From Cladophialophora immunda (Eukaryota; Ascomycota; Eurotiomycetes; Chaetothyriales; Herpotrichiellaceae), in NCBI RefSeq assembly GCF_000835495.1, contig NW_015622547.1, positions 1,426,001-1,490,000 on the forward strand: a stretch of 64,000 bases of DNA, in the 5' to 3' direction. This document shows, in pieces, positions 12,402 to 24,205 of this stretch (its first letter is position 1; every line of letters begins with the position of its first letter). A model generated the notes under the pieces. It saw nothing but the letters and a program-made list of their open reading frames with translations, was not told where the DNA came from and did not search any database. Both the position numbers and the translations under genes were made by a program.

Positions 12402-14623
12402 CTCCAGCCACCAAATGAGAATGACCAGCAACAAGCATACCACATATACAACTCCGGCGGCACATAGTGCAGTCATATCCGATGCCAGTTCCCTTTTGCT
12501 CCCATTCGCGATCGAGTTTTGCACAGAAAAGACAGCAAGGCGTTATGTGTGTATTGGATTTTGGGGGTTGCAGCTTATGTGTGTCCAAGATACCACCTCC
12601 GCGTTACTCGGCGCCGATGATTATCTTTCTCTCCTTTCCTTTCTCGTTTGTGTGAGCGTTTGGCAACATGATCCGCCTGAGCTGCGGGACAGCACATTAA
12701 TAATACACCTTTCACATTCTTTCTTTTGTTCTCCCCTGTCAACTGCGTTGGTTGTGGGTACACGAGGTGGGAAAATTAATAAGCCGTTTGATATTGGTTT
12801 GCGCTTGAGGGCATAGACACGTGGCGACAGACTTTGTTGGGTGCTCTTCGTTGAGCTATTTGGGGATATTGAAGACTGCCGGGGGCATGGGGTGAGAAGG
12901 GAGTTGCCCGAGTGCGGGCACTGCAGATGGATGTCAAGGTGGAAGCAATAGAAGACATGGCGCCCTTGATTCATTGAGAACATGGGATGGAAGGAGATAC
13001 TATTTCGACTTGCCAATCCCTAGATACATGCATCGGAGGGCGGCATGGACAATGACCGACCAAATTCAAACAGCTCTGGGATCCCAAATTATGTTTTCTC
13101 TTTCTGTCATTGCATTCATTGGCGTATTCAAGAACAAACGCTTTGTACAGGTTCGGTTGGTTCTGACTATTTCTGACTGAAGGATTTGAGGCGAAGCTTC
13201 TCTCGACGGAAGCTTGAGAAGCCGACATGTTGGGGCCCCGGGGCCAAAGATATACTCTTCTCTCTACATGTAAGCAAGGCTGTCAATATGCGGCAACAGA
13301 CTCCGGGAGAAAAGTCTGAAGTCAAGCAAGTCAGCTCGGGCAAGCCGACCCATATCGGTCAGGTGAGAAAAGAGGCGAATATGCACGATTGCGCGAGGCA
13401 TCCCAGTCAAGACGGTATACACAACGGGAAAAGGATTTTATTCGTACGGATTGAGCCCCTAGCACCCGCGGCTCCTTATAGATGGATCATTTGTCGCCGC
13501 CCTGATCCTCCAAGGCGAAGAGGGCACGGAGGATATTGAAGGATGAAGTCCGCCAGTTGATGGGTTTGCATGCGCTTCGAGTAATTGTGCCTGATCTAGG
13601 AACAAAGGGCGAGGCTCTGCGTTGACGGGCTGTGTGTCTGGCTGTCCGTTTATGTACATAGAGTATGCCCATATCGTCCACACCGATTACTGTATCTGGC
13701 ATGCTGGCATCCTCAGGCGAGTACGAGTTCATGCAACCATATGCCAATGCTCAACGTGGGGAACCGTATATTGGGATTCGGTAGACGGCAGGCCGGACCA
13801 GGCAGGCAAGGATTTACCATCCCCGGTCGAGCTCGCGGTGTGTACGCAGGATGCAGAAGATGGACGCAGCACCTAGTAGTGCTCGCGTGGTCTTCTAAAA
13901 ATAGCAGAGTTAGCACATCTAGCGAGCCAATCGCCGACAGCATCGCGGCAGGACGAGTAAGAGCCGCATGGGAAAAGGAGCCCGAAAAGACCTGAAACAC
14001 TAGGGCCGATGTGCTCGAGGGCGCGCTGAGTGGTTGGGCTGGTGGGCTTACCACATCTTGCTGCAAGAGGCGATCGCTCCAGCCATTGTGCGGGCGCTTA
14101 TTGCTGATTTCCACTCATCTCTCGCGCTTCCAATCATGAGACGTCGATGTCATCGGGAACCGGCGCAGTCGAGATGAAGATCCCGTCGAAGGTGACATGG
14201 GCTCCGGGCGAGATGGAGCAGATGGGGTAGAGGAATTGAGAGCGAGTATTGTTGGAGACTGGACGCACGCTGCAGTTGGGGAAAGGAACAGAGATTGCTC
14301 GTGAAGTCAGAGATGAATTGGAAAGGGAATGAGACGTGATTCTTAGGGACGAGGATGGAGGAGATATGGAGGGTCACCAGGCGTTGGGTGTCTGGCGCCC
14401 ACCAACGCAAGTTTCCCGGGGGCATGTTTACCTGGCTAGCTGGCTCCGGCGACCCTCAGCCTCCATACAAGCCCGCCCTAACACAACCCCCAAAGGAATC
14501 AAGCGGAGTAACGAGGCAGCAAGGCGGCGAGGCTCTTCGCCGCTTGAGTTTCGGGGATTTGCAGGGAGGCCACTAGGCCTACTCGTGGTGACCCTGCCCA
14601 ATCCCGGATTTCTTTACCTAGGG

Positions 14624-14641
14624 CCTGCCTAGCTAGGCAGG
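14624..14641. repeat. Perfect 18-base palindrome
   Basis: CCTGCCTAGCTAGGCAGG reads identically on both strands. It lies about 730 bases upstream of the MADS-box start, with AGGCC/CTAGG-rich sequence just before it. It could be a protein-binding site or a hairpin; nothing more can be said. Confidence 0.8.
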
Positions 14642-14751
14642 TTGGTAACTTCTCGACGGGGGCCTCCAGCTAGGAAAACTGCCGCCGAGAGCCGCCAGTG
14701 GTGGGAGGGAGGGGGACACCCACACCCCCAACCCTCGAGGGCTTGTCGGCA

Positions 14752-14774
14752 ACCTGCAACCTGCAACCTGCAAC
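14752..14774. repeat. Short tandem repeat, unit CAACCTG
   Basis: Three near-perfect 7-base units (CAACCTG) end in CAAC, followed shortly by a doubled GCACCTT unit. It is a microsatellite-like array in the presumed leader or promoter of the MADS-box gene. Confidence 0.75.
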
Positions 14775-15370
14775 GGGCTTTCGGCTGCAGCTGCACCTTG
14801 CACCTTGCGTCTGCAGCCTGCACTTCCCTTTCCCAACTTCTCCCTCGCCTGATTTTTTTCGACCCTTTCTTTCTTCCATTCTATCTTTAGCATCCTATAT
14901 CCACCTTGCACGTTCACGCTTCAATTACACGCTTAACAGACGCCATCGAGCCAATCCACGATGCAATCGGTGTGAGCCTCAATTAGCAAGCCACAGCACC
15001 AGTCTCGAGTTACAATTACTGTCGTCGTTACTTGTTCCAACCCGCCAGTGCGCCCTTTGTTCTCTGTTCTGCCTTCATTGTTGCAACCGGGACACACAGG
15101 TGCCTCCAGGTCCCCCTTCCACATCCACTTGACCGCACCCGCGCTCTCTTGGGTTGCATACCTGGCCCGACAGGCAACAAAGACAACTTGAGTGTTTCTT
15201 TGTTGAACACACAATTCCCTCATCCGAGCTTCGGTTTCGTCCCTGCCCAGTCTCTCTTCTCCACACCGCGACCGTGGTGCAGCCAGTTGTTGACACACTC
15301 GCCCTCATCGGATCAGAAAGCGCACTTGGGACTTTGGCATATGCAAGATACGAGAAACACATAAACAGCC

Positions 15371-17201
15371 ATGGGTCGGAGGAAGATTGAGATCAGAGCG
15401 ATCAAGGACGACCGTAATCGTTCAGTGTGAGTTGTGGTGATTGTGATGGCTGATGGTACTCGGTCCGCTGATTCTCCGGGGACAGGACATTTCTCAAGCG
15501 CAAAGGCGGTCTCTTCAAGAAAGCCTACGAACTCTCCGTCCTATGTTCGGTTGACGTCGCCGTCATTATCTTTGGCCACAACAAGAAGCTCTACGAGTTT
15601 TCGTCGGGCGACATCAATGAAACACTGCGGAGATATCAATATGTGGGTCGAGAGTCCTGACCCAGATTTCTTGCGAGCATCACCTCTTTTTGCTGACATG
15701 TTGCCCTTAGTATGGAGCACCTCACGAACACAAAGGCCCTACCGATTTCAAGAACAAGGGCGGGGAGGATGACGACGATGAAGATGAGGATGAAGATCAT
15801 CCTGCCCACGCCCGAGAAGAGTCGCTGCCGCCGCAGCATCTTCCTCCCCAGTTACAACACCACGGCTCTTTTGCGCACATTCAACAGCCTATGGCTTCTG
15901 TCTCGCCTCCAATGCCTAATGGCATGTTTCAGCCACGGCACGGCACGCCGCAACCTCCTCATATGATATCGAGGCCGCCCTCACAGAACATGATCCGCCG
16001 GACGAGTTCCAACCTGGTTCCCATGCAACATCCTCATCCCACTCCTCCCCCCCCACAGAATGGATTTGCGTATGTACCGAATCCACCCATTTACAACCCT
16101 CAAGCGACGCCGCCTGTCCCTCCTCAGCCTTCACCTCAGCCTCAATTTCGGACGTTTCCTCCTCCTCCTCCTCAGCAGCAGCAGCAGCAGCAACCACAAC
16201 CGCCGCCACAACATTCACAGTCCCACCAGCAGATGCAACAAGCGCACCAGCAATACCTGCAGGAACAAAGACGACATTCACAGCCGCCTCCGGCTTCTCA
16301 ACCCAGTCTCCAACCTCCACCCCAAGCAGAAGCTCGCGTCTCACCTCAACCGGAGCAGTTGCATCTTCGACCACCAGAGCAAGCCACCCCACCTCAACCA
16401 AAGCATTTGTCATCGAAATCAAGAAGTATATTTACTCCGATAGATGAAGGAGGCTCGGTCTTGATGCAACATTTCTTCGGCACGACTTCGGATTCCAAAC
16501 CTCAAGTGAAGAAGGAAGAGGAATCGCCAGATGTCAAACCTCTGCCCCGCAGCACAACAGCCTCCACCATCCCCAGGCCCAGTTCACAAGGAGCTCGGCC
16601 GCAAACCACTGTTCCGGAATTTGCTCCACCTACTCGAACGAATACGTCGGGGTCGAAATCCGGTGCTCGACCCAAACTGAACCTTCAGATACCCTCTGAA
16701 GCGGAGGACAACGATTCAGCGACCGGAGGATCACCTTCACAGTCAGCGAATCCATCAGCGAACCCAGCCAGAGGCTCCGACCACATTGTCTTACCGCCGC
16801 CTTCGCCGAGCGCTTCGGCCGTAATGTCGGCTGGAGCGTCTGGGCCAGGAAATCCGTTTGCTCGGCCCGCACCGCCTACTTCGAATGCGAATCGCGATGC
16901 ATACAATGACAATCGAAACAATATCGAGACTCCAGTGTCCGCCTTACCGAGTCGCTACATGAACAACGATCTCCTACCGAGCCCGAGCAATTTCTTTACA
17001 GAGTGGGACCGAATGTCTGGTGTTTTGCCAAGCCCACTCGTGTTTCCGACACCTGCAGATGCGAGAGGATTAGGATTCGGAAGTAGAGATGCAGCCCGAG
17101 AAGCTGCTAGCGAACAAGCGAATGGCGAAAAGAGGAAAGGGAGCGTGGATCTGGCGGAGAAAGAGGGGGATGCAAAGAAGGTCAAGACCGGTGCGAGTTG
17201 A
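15371..17201 (+). CDS. rlmA: MADS-box transcription factor, Rlm1/RlmA (MEF2) type
   Basis: Three exons join in phase: 15371-15426, 15486-15642 and 15711-17201, for 567 residues. Residues 1-60 are a complete MEF2-type MADS domain ([45 protein letters not shown]), followed by [10 protein letters not shown]. The intron positions inside the MADS box are typical of fungal RlmA orthologues. An acidic stretch ([11 protein letters not shown]) follows, then a long Pro/Gln-rich region with a glutamine run near 16173-16200, and a conserved tail with PLVFPTP. RlmA acts downstream of the Slt2/MpkA cell-wall-integrity MAP kinase. The neighbouring Msb1-domain gene acts in the same broad pathway in yeast; the adjacency may be chance. 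Smp1-type naming is the alternative. Confidence 0.92.
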
Positions 17202-18319
17202 TGTCGAGTGACGTGCAAAAGGCGGAGGAATTCTACGACGGGTGAAATGCCTTTGGATCGACCGACTTTACCTTTGAGGGGACTACTCAAATATCTACAA
17301 ATATCACCCAATACCCAAATCACTAAAAAAAAAGAACACCAACTTCACGACTTTTCACGGCCGCGCATTTTCCAGGAATCCCATCCGTTCAGTGTTTTGC
17401 CAGTTATGTTCAACGTTGGCTGCTTGAGGTCTTTGATAGCGATGTCAGAATCTATGGTTATTTGTATTTGGCATAGCGGGAGGGGGTTGGAGTTTTCAGA
17501 GGAGTGCTCTCACACGACAACGAACTTGGGTGTGACCGGTTGGGTTCAAGTTGTATGTCTGATTCAGTCGAGGTGTTTATGGACATGGCTACCCAGTACG
17601 ATGCGGGCACAAGGTGACATCCAATGTGTTGGAAACTTGTTTGAGATTCCAGGAGGAAAGGGAGGTGCATCCTCCAACATTCAATACGTTGTAGGGATGT
17701 GGATAGGATTTATGTTGTTACAAGAAGGCAAAAGGAGACCATAGCCGTGGATGGAATGCTCCTGGTTGACGAGAGTGGAAGACAAAATCAAATGTCTGTT
17801 TTTCTGGAGTTTCTTCCCCTTGCCATCTTCGTGTTGATGATGGTGTTGACATTGATGTTGACGTTGATATCAAGACGTTGTTGCTCTCGGAGACTCGGCG
17901 TCCGGCATCCGGAACCGGGACTGGAACCGGAAAGTGGAACGGCGCCCGCGGACGACGTCGAAGGGAATCTTGACGTCTTCGATATCGCGTTCGCGTATTG
18001 TCGTCCTATCACAGTCCCCTCTCAATCCCGCCGGACATTGCCCAAGATGCTGGGCCATGCTTGGCTGCTTGACGGTTTGCATATCTGGCCGTGTTTTGGC
18101 AAAGTCGCATCCTTGAGCCCAGCATTCAAGTCCAGGCAGCACTCTGGGCAATGCCGTTTCCTTGCTACCTAATCCCTCTGTGAGTCTGCATATGAGATAT
18201 ATACACGATCGTTTCACACACACACACATACAAAACTGTAAAATAGTCCATGGGGTGCCGCAAGTTGAACAAACCCCTTTCCAACGGCCACGATTCCTTG
18301 AAGGTTTCGGGCAGACCAG
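17202..18319. other. Intergenic spacer
   Basis: About 1.1 kb between the MADS-box stop and the ABC transporter start. It contains imperfect GTTGAT/GATGTT repeats near 17833-17875 and a short CA microsatellite near 18218. No credible coding sequence is visible. Confidence 0.5.
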
Positions 18320-21300
18320 ATGTCGAGCGAACCAGAGAAATCACTTTCAAGCCCCAATGGCTCCGAACCAGCTACCCATCAAGCTGAGAAGCAGCCTGAA
18401 GGCGGCATCAAAGACTATTTTCGCATCTTCCAGTACGCCGACGGCTATGACTGGACCCTGAATGCCATCGCCTGTTCTTCCGCCATTGCCTCCGGGGCAG
18501 CGCTTCCCTTGATGTCCCTGGTCTTCGGGACCTTCACAACCAAGTTTAACAATTTCGCCAGTGGCAGGTCGACGCCACAACAGTTCAGAGACGACGTCGA
18601 CCATTTCGTGCTTTGGTTCATCTACCTCTTCATTGGCCGCTTCGCCGCGACCTATGTGGCAACCGGGACCATCAGCATCTCCGCAATACGAACAACCCGT
18701 TCTTTCCGGAAGGCGTTTCTTGAAGCGACTCTGCGGCAGGAAATCTGGCATTTCGACAGACAGACCAACGGAGCCACGGCCACTCAGGTCACCACCAACG
18801 GGAACCGAATCCAGTCGGGCATTGCTGAGAAGCTCGTCTTCGTCATGCAGGGACTTTCCATGTTTTTGGCCTCCTTCGTCGTGGCTTTGGCTGCGCAGTG
18901 GAAATTGGCGTTGATCACCATGTCCGTCATCCCTGCAATTTTCATCGTCACGGGTGTCTGCATAGCTATCGACGCGGTGCAGGAGGCCAGGGTCCTCCGC
19001 ATCTACTCTCGGGCTGCTGTCCTGGCCGAGGAGGTGTTGTCGTCCATCCGAACAGTCCACGCCTTTTACGCACAGAAGAAAATGGTCCAGAGATACGACA
19101 CATTCCTGCAAGAGGCCCACAAAGAAGGAAACAAGAAGTCTCCCAACTACGGCGTCCTTTTCTCCACTCAGTATTTCTGTGTCTACTCGGCGATCGCCCT
19201 CTCATTCTGGCAAGGATTCCGAATGTTCCAGAGCGGCGAAATTGAAAGTGTTGGCAAGGTCTTTACGGTGGTGCTGTCGGTAACCATTGCTGCAACGGCA
19301 ATCTCAAGCATTGCGCCACAAATCCAAGCTGTCACAAACGCATCGTCCGCTGCCTCGGAGCTGTTCAGCGTCATAGATAAGCCATCCCTGCTGGACCCTC
19401 TCAACCCTGCCGGCGCACAGCCATCCTCATGTGGAGGCCAGATCGAGATTACAGGCTTGGAATTTGCCTACCCATCTCGCCCGGGGGCTCAGGTCCTGCG
19501 TGGATTGACCGTTAGCATTCCTGCCGGTAAGACCACGGCTCTGGTCGGAGCGTCGGGATGCGGGAAAAGCACACTTGTCGGGCTTCTGGAACGGTGGTAT
19601 CTGCCCACGGCTGGTCATATCACTCTCGACGGATTAGAACTGGATGAATACAACGTCAGATGGCTGAGAAGTCAAATTCGCCTTGTGCAACAAGAGCCAG
19701 TCTTATTCCGAGGAACGGTGTTTGAGAATGTCGCCAAAGGCTTTCTCGACGAGCAACGAGCCTTCCCCCACGAGAAACAGATGGAATTGGTCCGAGAAGC
19801 CTGCAAGGCCAGTAATGCTGATGAGTTCATCAATGAGCTCCCTCAAGGCTACGAAACCCAAGTGGGTGAGCGGGCTGGGACGCTCAGTGGCGGTCAGCGA
19901 CAGCGAATCGCCATTGCGCGCAGCATTGTCTCAGACCCAAAGATCCTTCTTCTCGACGAAGCCACAAGCGCTCTTGACCCTCGAGCGGAACGACTGGTGC
20001 AGGATGCCCTGAATCGGGTGTCGGAAAACCGGACAACGCTGGTCATTGCACACAAACTGGCGACTGTGAAGACCGCCGACAACATTGCGGTCATGTCCTA
20101 TGGACGGATAGTCGAGCAAGGCACCCACCAGCAATTGATCCATCTGGACGGACATTACGCAGGACTGGTGCGGGCTCAAGATCTCGGGTCCGCCGAACAG
20201 GACGAGTCTAGCAAGCTCCTGAGTGAGAAGCAGGCCCTCGAAGTGACAGATGAACGACTAGGGATTCAACGCACCATCACCACTGCGACGTCCGAGGGAG
20301 GTGACGCAGAAAGACGGAAACCCCCTGTCGGCACTCTCGACTACTCGCTCCTGCGATGCATTTTCATCATGTTCTACGAACAGAAGTCGTTGTACTGGTG
20401 CTTCTTCGTGTCGACTGTCGCCAGCCTCATTGGTGGCGGCACGTACCCAGCCCAGGCTGTTCTGTTCTCCAGGCTCCTGACTATCTTTCAGTTGACAGGT
20501 AAGCAAGCGCGCGACCGCGCAGATTTCTATTCATTAATGTTCTTCGTCGTCGCGCTCGGCAACCTGGTGGCCTATTTTACAATCGGGTGGATATGTAACA
20601 TCATCGGACAGACGGTCACTCATCGCTATCGCTCGGAGATGTTCGAACGTGTCCTCGACCAGGACATTGAGTTCTTCGACCTTCCGGATAATACGTCGGG
20701 CGCCCTGACCTCGAAACTCTCGACGCTTCCAAACCAACTACAAGAGCTGGTGGCATTCAACATCCTGCTCATCTTCATAGTGGTGGTCAACGTGGTGTCT
20801 AGCAGCATTCTCGCCTTGGCCTATGGTTGGAAGCTCGGCCTCGTTGTGGTCTTTGGGGCGCTTCCGCCACTCCTGCTGTCGGGTTATCTTCGCATCCGGC
20901 TGGAAACGAAGCTCGAGTCCCAGGTTTCGGACAAGTTTGCAGAGAGCGCCGGGCTGGCCAACGAGGCCGTCTCGTCGATCAGAACCGTGGCTTCTTTGAC
21001 GCTCGAGGCGCACGTGCTGGAGGAATACTCCCAAATGCTCAGCAATATCGTCCTGAAGTCGACCCGGTCCTTGGTGTGGACCATGTTCTGGTTCTCGCTG
21101 TCCCAGTCCATCGTGTTTCTGGCCATGGCGCTCGGCTTCTGGTACGGGAGCCGCCTGTTGTCGACGGGAGAGTACTCCACGGGACAGTTCTATACCATCT
21201 TTGTCGGCGTGCTCTTCGCGGGGCAAGCGGCGGGCGAATTCTTCGGGTATACGACTTCCATCACCAAGGCACGAAGCGCCGCCAACTACATCCTTTGGCT

Positions 21301-22105
21301 GAGGACCTTGCAGCCGACCATCAGGGAGACGGACACGAACAAATCCAACGGGCCCGAGGGAGACGGCCCCGTTGATCTTGAGGAGATTGAGTTTCGCTAC
21401 CGTCAAAGGGAGACGTCGCGCGTCATTCGCGGCATCTCGATGAGCATCCAGCCGGGCCAATTCGCCGCGTTCGTGGGAGCATCCGGCTGCGGCAAGTCCA
21501 CGCTGGTCGCGCTGCTCGAGCGGTTCTACGATCCGACCTCGGGGCGCATCTGTTTCGCCCACAAGGACGTCGCGGCCATGTCACCCCGCCTCTACCGCGG
21601 CCACATGTCGCTGGTGCAGCAAGAACCCACGTTGTACCAGGGCTCGGTGCGCGAGAACGTCTCTCTGGGCCTCGCCTTCGAGCCCTCGGAGGAGCAGATC
21701 CGCGAAGCGTGTCGCCAAGCCAACGCGCTGGACTTTGTGATTTCTCTGCCCGAAGGGTTCGACACGCCGTGCGGGTCGCGCGGCACGCAGCTGTCGGGCG
21801 GCCAGAGGCAGCGCGTCGCCATCGCGAGGGCCCTGATCCGCAACCCGCAGCTGCTCCTGCTGGACGAGGCCACCAGCGCGCTGGACACCCTGTCGGAACG
21901 GCTGGTGCAGGCGGCGCTGGACGAGGCGGCCGTGGCCCGGACGACGGTCGCCGTGGCGCACCGCCTGTCGACCATCCGCGCGGCCGACGTCATCTTCGTG
22001 ATTGCCAACGGCCGCATCGCCGAGACAGGGACGCACGCCGAGCTGCAGCAGCTGAAGGGCCGCTACTATGAGATGTGTCTGGCGCAGTCATTAGACAGGG
22101 CGTAA
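18320..22105 (+). CDS. Full-size ABC transporter, ABCB (MDR/P-glycoprotein-like) subfamily
   Basis: A single exon of 1261 residues has the TMD-NBD-TMD-NBD layout of fungal ABCB exporters. NBD1 has Walker A GASGCGKST near residue 412, Q-loop RLVQQEP, signature LSGGQRQRIAIARS near 522 and Walker B ILLLDEATSALD. NBD2 has Walker A GASGCGKST near 1053, signature LSGGQRQRVAIARAL near 1157 and LLLLDEATSALD. Both H-loops are present (IAHKLAT, VAHRLST). The polar linker lies around residues 625-690. All catalytic motifs are intact, so the protein is likely an active plasma-membrane exporter of hydrophobic compounds; substrate unknown. The last third, including NBD2, is clearly richer in GC than the first half. 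No secondary-metabolite genes adjoin it. Confidence 0.92.
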   Translation: MSSEPEKSLSSPNGSEPATHQAEKQPEGGIKDYFRIFQYADGYDWTLNAIACSSAIASGAALPLMSLVFGTFTTKFNNFASGRSTPQQFRDDVDHFVLWFIYLFIGRFAATYVATGTISISAIRTTRSFRKAFLEATLRQEIWHFDRQTNGATATQVTTNGNRIQSGIAEKLVFVMQGLSMFLASFVVALAAQWKLALITMSVIPAIFIVTGVCIAIDAVQEARVLRIYSRAAVLAEEVLSSIRTVHAFYAQKKMVQRYDTFLQEAHKEGNKKSPNYGVLFSTQYFCVYSAIALSFWQGFRMFQSGEIESVGKVFTVVLSVTIAATAISSIAPQIQAVTNASSAASELFSVIDKPSLLDPLNPAGAQPSSCGGQIEITGLEFAYPSRPGAQVLRGLTVSIPAGKTTALVGASGCGKSTLVGLLERWYLPTAGHITLDGLELDEYNVRWLRSQIRLVQQEPVLFRGTVFENVAKGFLDEQRAFPHEKQMELVREACKASNADEFINELPQGYETQVGERAGTLSGGQRQRIAIARSIVSDPKILLLDEATSALDPRAERLVQDALNRVSENRTTLVIAHKLATVKTADNIAVMSYGRIVEQGTHQQLIHLDGHYAGLVRAQDLGSAEQDESSKLLSEKQALEVTDERLGIQRTITTATSEGGDAERRKPPVGTLDYSLLRCIFIMFYEQKSLYWCFFVSTVASLIGGGTYPAQAVLFSRLLTIFQLTGKQARDRADFYSLMFFVVALGNLVAYFTIGWICNIIGQTVTHRYRSEMFERVLDQDIEFFDLPDNTSGALTSKLSTLPNQLQELVAFNILLIFIVVVNVVSSSILALAYGWKLGLVVVFGALPPLLLSGYLRIRLETKLESQVSDKFAESAGLANEAVSSIRTVASLTLEAHVLEEYSQMLSNIVLKSTRSLVWTMFWFSLSQSIVFLAMALGFWYGSRLLSTGEYSTGQFYTIFVGVLFAGQAAGEFFGYTTSITKARSAANYILWLRTLQPTIRETDTNKSNGPEGDGPVDLEEIEFRYRQRETSRVIRGISMSIQPGQFAAFVGASGCGKSTLVALLERFYDPTSGRICFAHKDVAAMSPRLYRGHMSLVQQEPTLYQGSVRENVSLGLAFEPSEEQIREACRQANALDFVISLPEGFDTPCGSRGTQLSGGQRQRVAIARALIRNPQLLLLDEATSALDTLSERLVQAALDEAAVARTTVAVAHRLSTIRAADVIFVIANGRIAETGTHAELQQLKGRYYEMCLAQSLDRA

Positions 22106-23148
22106 AGTAAAGAGGGTGGGTGGCTGGTGTGTGCATGCAGCGGTAGGGACAATGGGCTCCTCTCTCTCCTCTTCATGTACTTGTACTTGTAAGTAGACAC
22201 AATAAAAGTCCGTGCTGTTTGTTGTAGATCGTGCGTGTCCTTTTGAATCAGGTCAGGCGGGCTCGTTTCGTGATGCGTCGTTCGTCGATACCGTGGACTC
22301 TCGCCCGTCTGGTCTGTTGTGTGGGTATGGCGGTGCCAGCGTGGTTCGGGGCAACAGTCTGCCCGCCTCGCCCATCGTCAAGGCAGTCCACCTCCTTCAA
22401 CCGGTTAGGGTCCCGCATACCCCGTACATATGACCTTGCGTCTGAACCGATCCAGCACTTGTCCACAAGGAAGTACCGGTAATGCAAGAGAAACCCACCT
22501 GCGGTCCTTCCTAGCGACGAACCATTCGGTAGTCTACAAAAGTGTCTTGCGGCTTTGGGCGGTCCGGGCCAGTCCAAGCAGGGTTGCTGTAGAAGACGGG
22601 TTGCCCGAGGCGGTGGGCGCTAATATAATAACTTCCTTTCTATCCATTGCCTAGGCATATCTACTTTACAGCTCAACGCGGGTTGCAGGGAAATTTCCCG
22701 CCGAATCTGGCGCGTCAGTGCCGCCGCTTTTGGAGGGTCTCTTCCCTCGATGCCGAGATTCACCCTCCGGTCCTTTTCCACATCGTCACCCGCCCAATCT
22801 CGAAACTCGCAATAAGAGCCAGTAATCATCCCAAGTTTAGCAAATGTCCTGGTTGCTCCCAAATCGCATCGACTGAACAGGGCGGCAACCGAAACCGTTC
22901 TCATGTTCTTTGACCTGACCCCAAAGGTGTGTACTTTTGAGCCGTAGGCGCCCACTTCTCCATCCGGCGGCAAGTCACGATCTTAGCCAGTCTCAAAGCT
23001 TTTATGGCCAGTATGATCATCTATGTCCGAGCCTCCAAAGTGGAGGGGGAAATCCCTCTAAAAAATGCTTTAAGAAGGCCCTTCCATCCTCGGTCCCGGT
23101 CACCCCAGCCAGCCTGAGTACCCTGTATACCTCCGTAGGTAAGCCATC
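22106..23148. other. Intergenic spacer
   Basis: About 1 kb holding the 3' end of the transporter transcript (an AATAAA-like element near 22200) and the promoter of the secreted-protein gene. Short open frames here lack codon bias or motifs. Confidence 0.5.
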
Positions 23149-24205
23149 ATGCAAGCATTCCTTGCAAATTCTTTCCTGCTGGCAGCAGTTACTCTCAGTC
23201 GATGCGTCACGGCACAGGTGGTGGGATGCGAGGCTGTGGACTGCCCAGCCGATGGTTGCGTCGTCGGAAACACAACAAACCTCGAACTAGGAATCGCGAA
23301 TTTCACCAGCGGCAGCCTCAGCCCGGACCAACCCCTATCTTGGACCGTCGGCATCGCTGACATCCCCCATCACAATGCAGTTAACGACACATGGTTGAGA
23401 AGCTATTACCTCGGCACTCCACCCTCTCTCGACCTCGATCAATCTGGCATCAGCGGCTGTGCACTTTTCTTTGAGGATTCGGGGACCTTCCAGTTCAACA
23501 TCAGCGCCCAAGAAACAAGCATCGGGACGTGTCAAGACGCCTTGACCACAAAATGTGTCGACGACCTTGTCGCACGAGTGGCCAACATCACGGCTACCTT
23601 GTCTTCTGATGCTGCAACAAATGCGAACCAATCGACTCTCTGCTCGCAGTTGGGCCCTGCCTTGAAAGCCGACTTGCCGGCCAGTTGCATGGGGCCGGTG
23701 GGACTTGAATTGGTCCCTATTGTTGCGAAAGGTGAGTTCGATCTTTTGCAGGCTCACATCATTTCTGCCCTTTGCTGCACGCTTTGACTGAGACCAGTGG
23801 ACTGACTGGCTACGAACAGACCTGACTGGTTCCAGCTCTGCGCTGCAACCCGTTCAACAGACCAATTGCACTCTGACCACCGGGGGCTCGGGATACAACG
23901 TTGGACTCGTCACAACCGAGTCCTACCACCAGCAGGACTTTGCCGAAGTCTATACTTCGGGCTTCATCTTCGGCGTCACTCCAATCCTGACCCTTTTCTA
24001 TCCAACTCCCAGTCAACCTGGAAACAGTTCCACGGCTTTACAAGAGCCAGAAGTCCACCTCACCTGTGTGAAAATTGTCGAAGCTGGTGCTTCCGATGCG
24101 CATGGGCCGACCTTGCTAAATGCGGCGGCGTCACGGTCGATCCGTGACTTGTACAGCTTCTTACCTGTAACGGCTTTTTTGGCTCTTATCTTTGTTGCCC
24201 TTTGA
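23149..24205 (+). CDS. Secreted, probably GPI-anchored, cysteine-containing glycoprotein
   Basis: Two exons, 23149-23731 and 23820-24205, join as D/LTGSS to give 322 residues. The N-terminus is a classical signal peptide (hydrophobic AFLANSFLLAAVTLSRC) with likely cleavage near residue 22. Many NxS/T sequons are present (NTTN, NFTS, NISA, NITA, NQST, NCTL, NSST), and cysteines are spread through the ectodomain. The C-terminus ends in a hydrophobic segment (FLPVTAFLALIFVAL) directly before the stop, typical of GPI-anchored cell-wall proteins. Related sequences occur in filamentous ascomycetes without known function. I do not recognise a catalytic domain. Confidence 0.75.

Larger units (their letters stand above)
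12402..15370. other. 3-kb intergenic region upstream of the MADS-box gene
   Basis: No supportable gene on either strand. It holds the 3' end of the Msb1-domain gene, a perfect 18-base palindrome (14624-14641), a tandem CAACCTG array (near 14752) and a CT-rich probable 5' leader from about 14820 to 15370. Long upstream regions with complex leaders are common for fungal developmental regulators. Confidence 0.5.

Noticed and set aside
14629..15132. Overlapping frames of 94-144 codons around the CAACCTG repeats
   Set aside because: They are driven by repeats and CT-rich leader sequence and show no homology-like motifs.
18347..19120. 257-codon open frame antisense to the ABC transporter
   Set aside because: It is the complement of strongly conserved transporter sequence and has no motif of its own.
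20738..21562. 274-codon antisense frame under the second half of the ABC transporter
   Set aside because: High GC in the sense gene removes stop codons on the other strand; the product is Arg/Gly/Glu-rich without structure.
22620..22973. 117-codon minus-strand open frame in the spacer after the ABC transporter
   Set aside because: No recognisable family, no promoter context and no coding bias.
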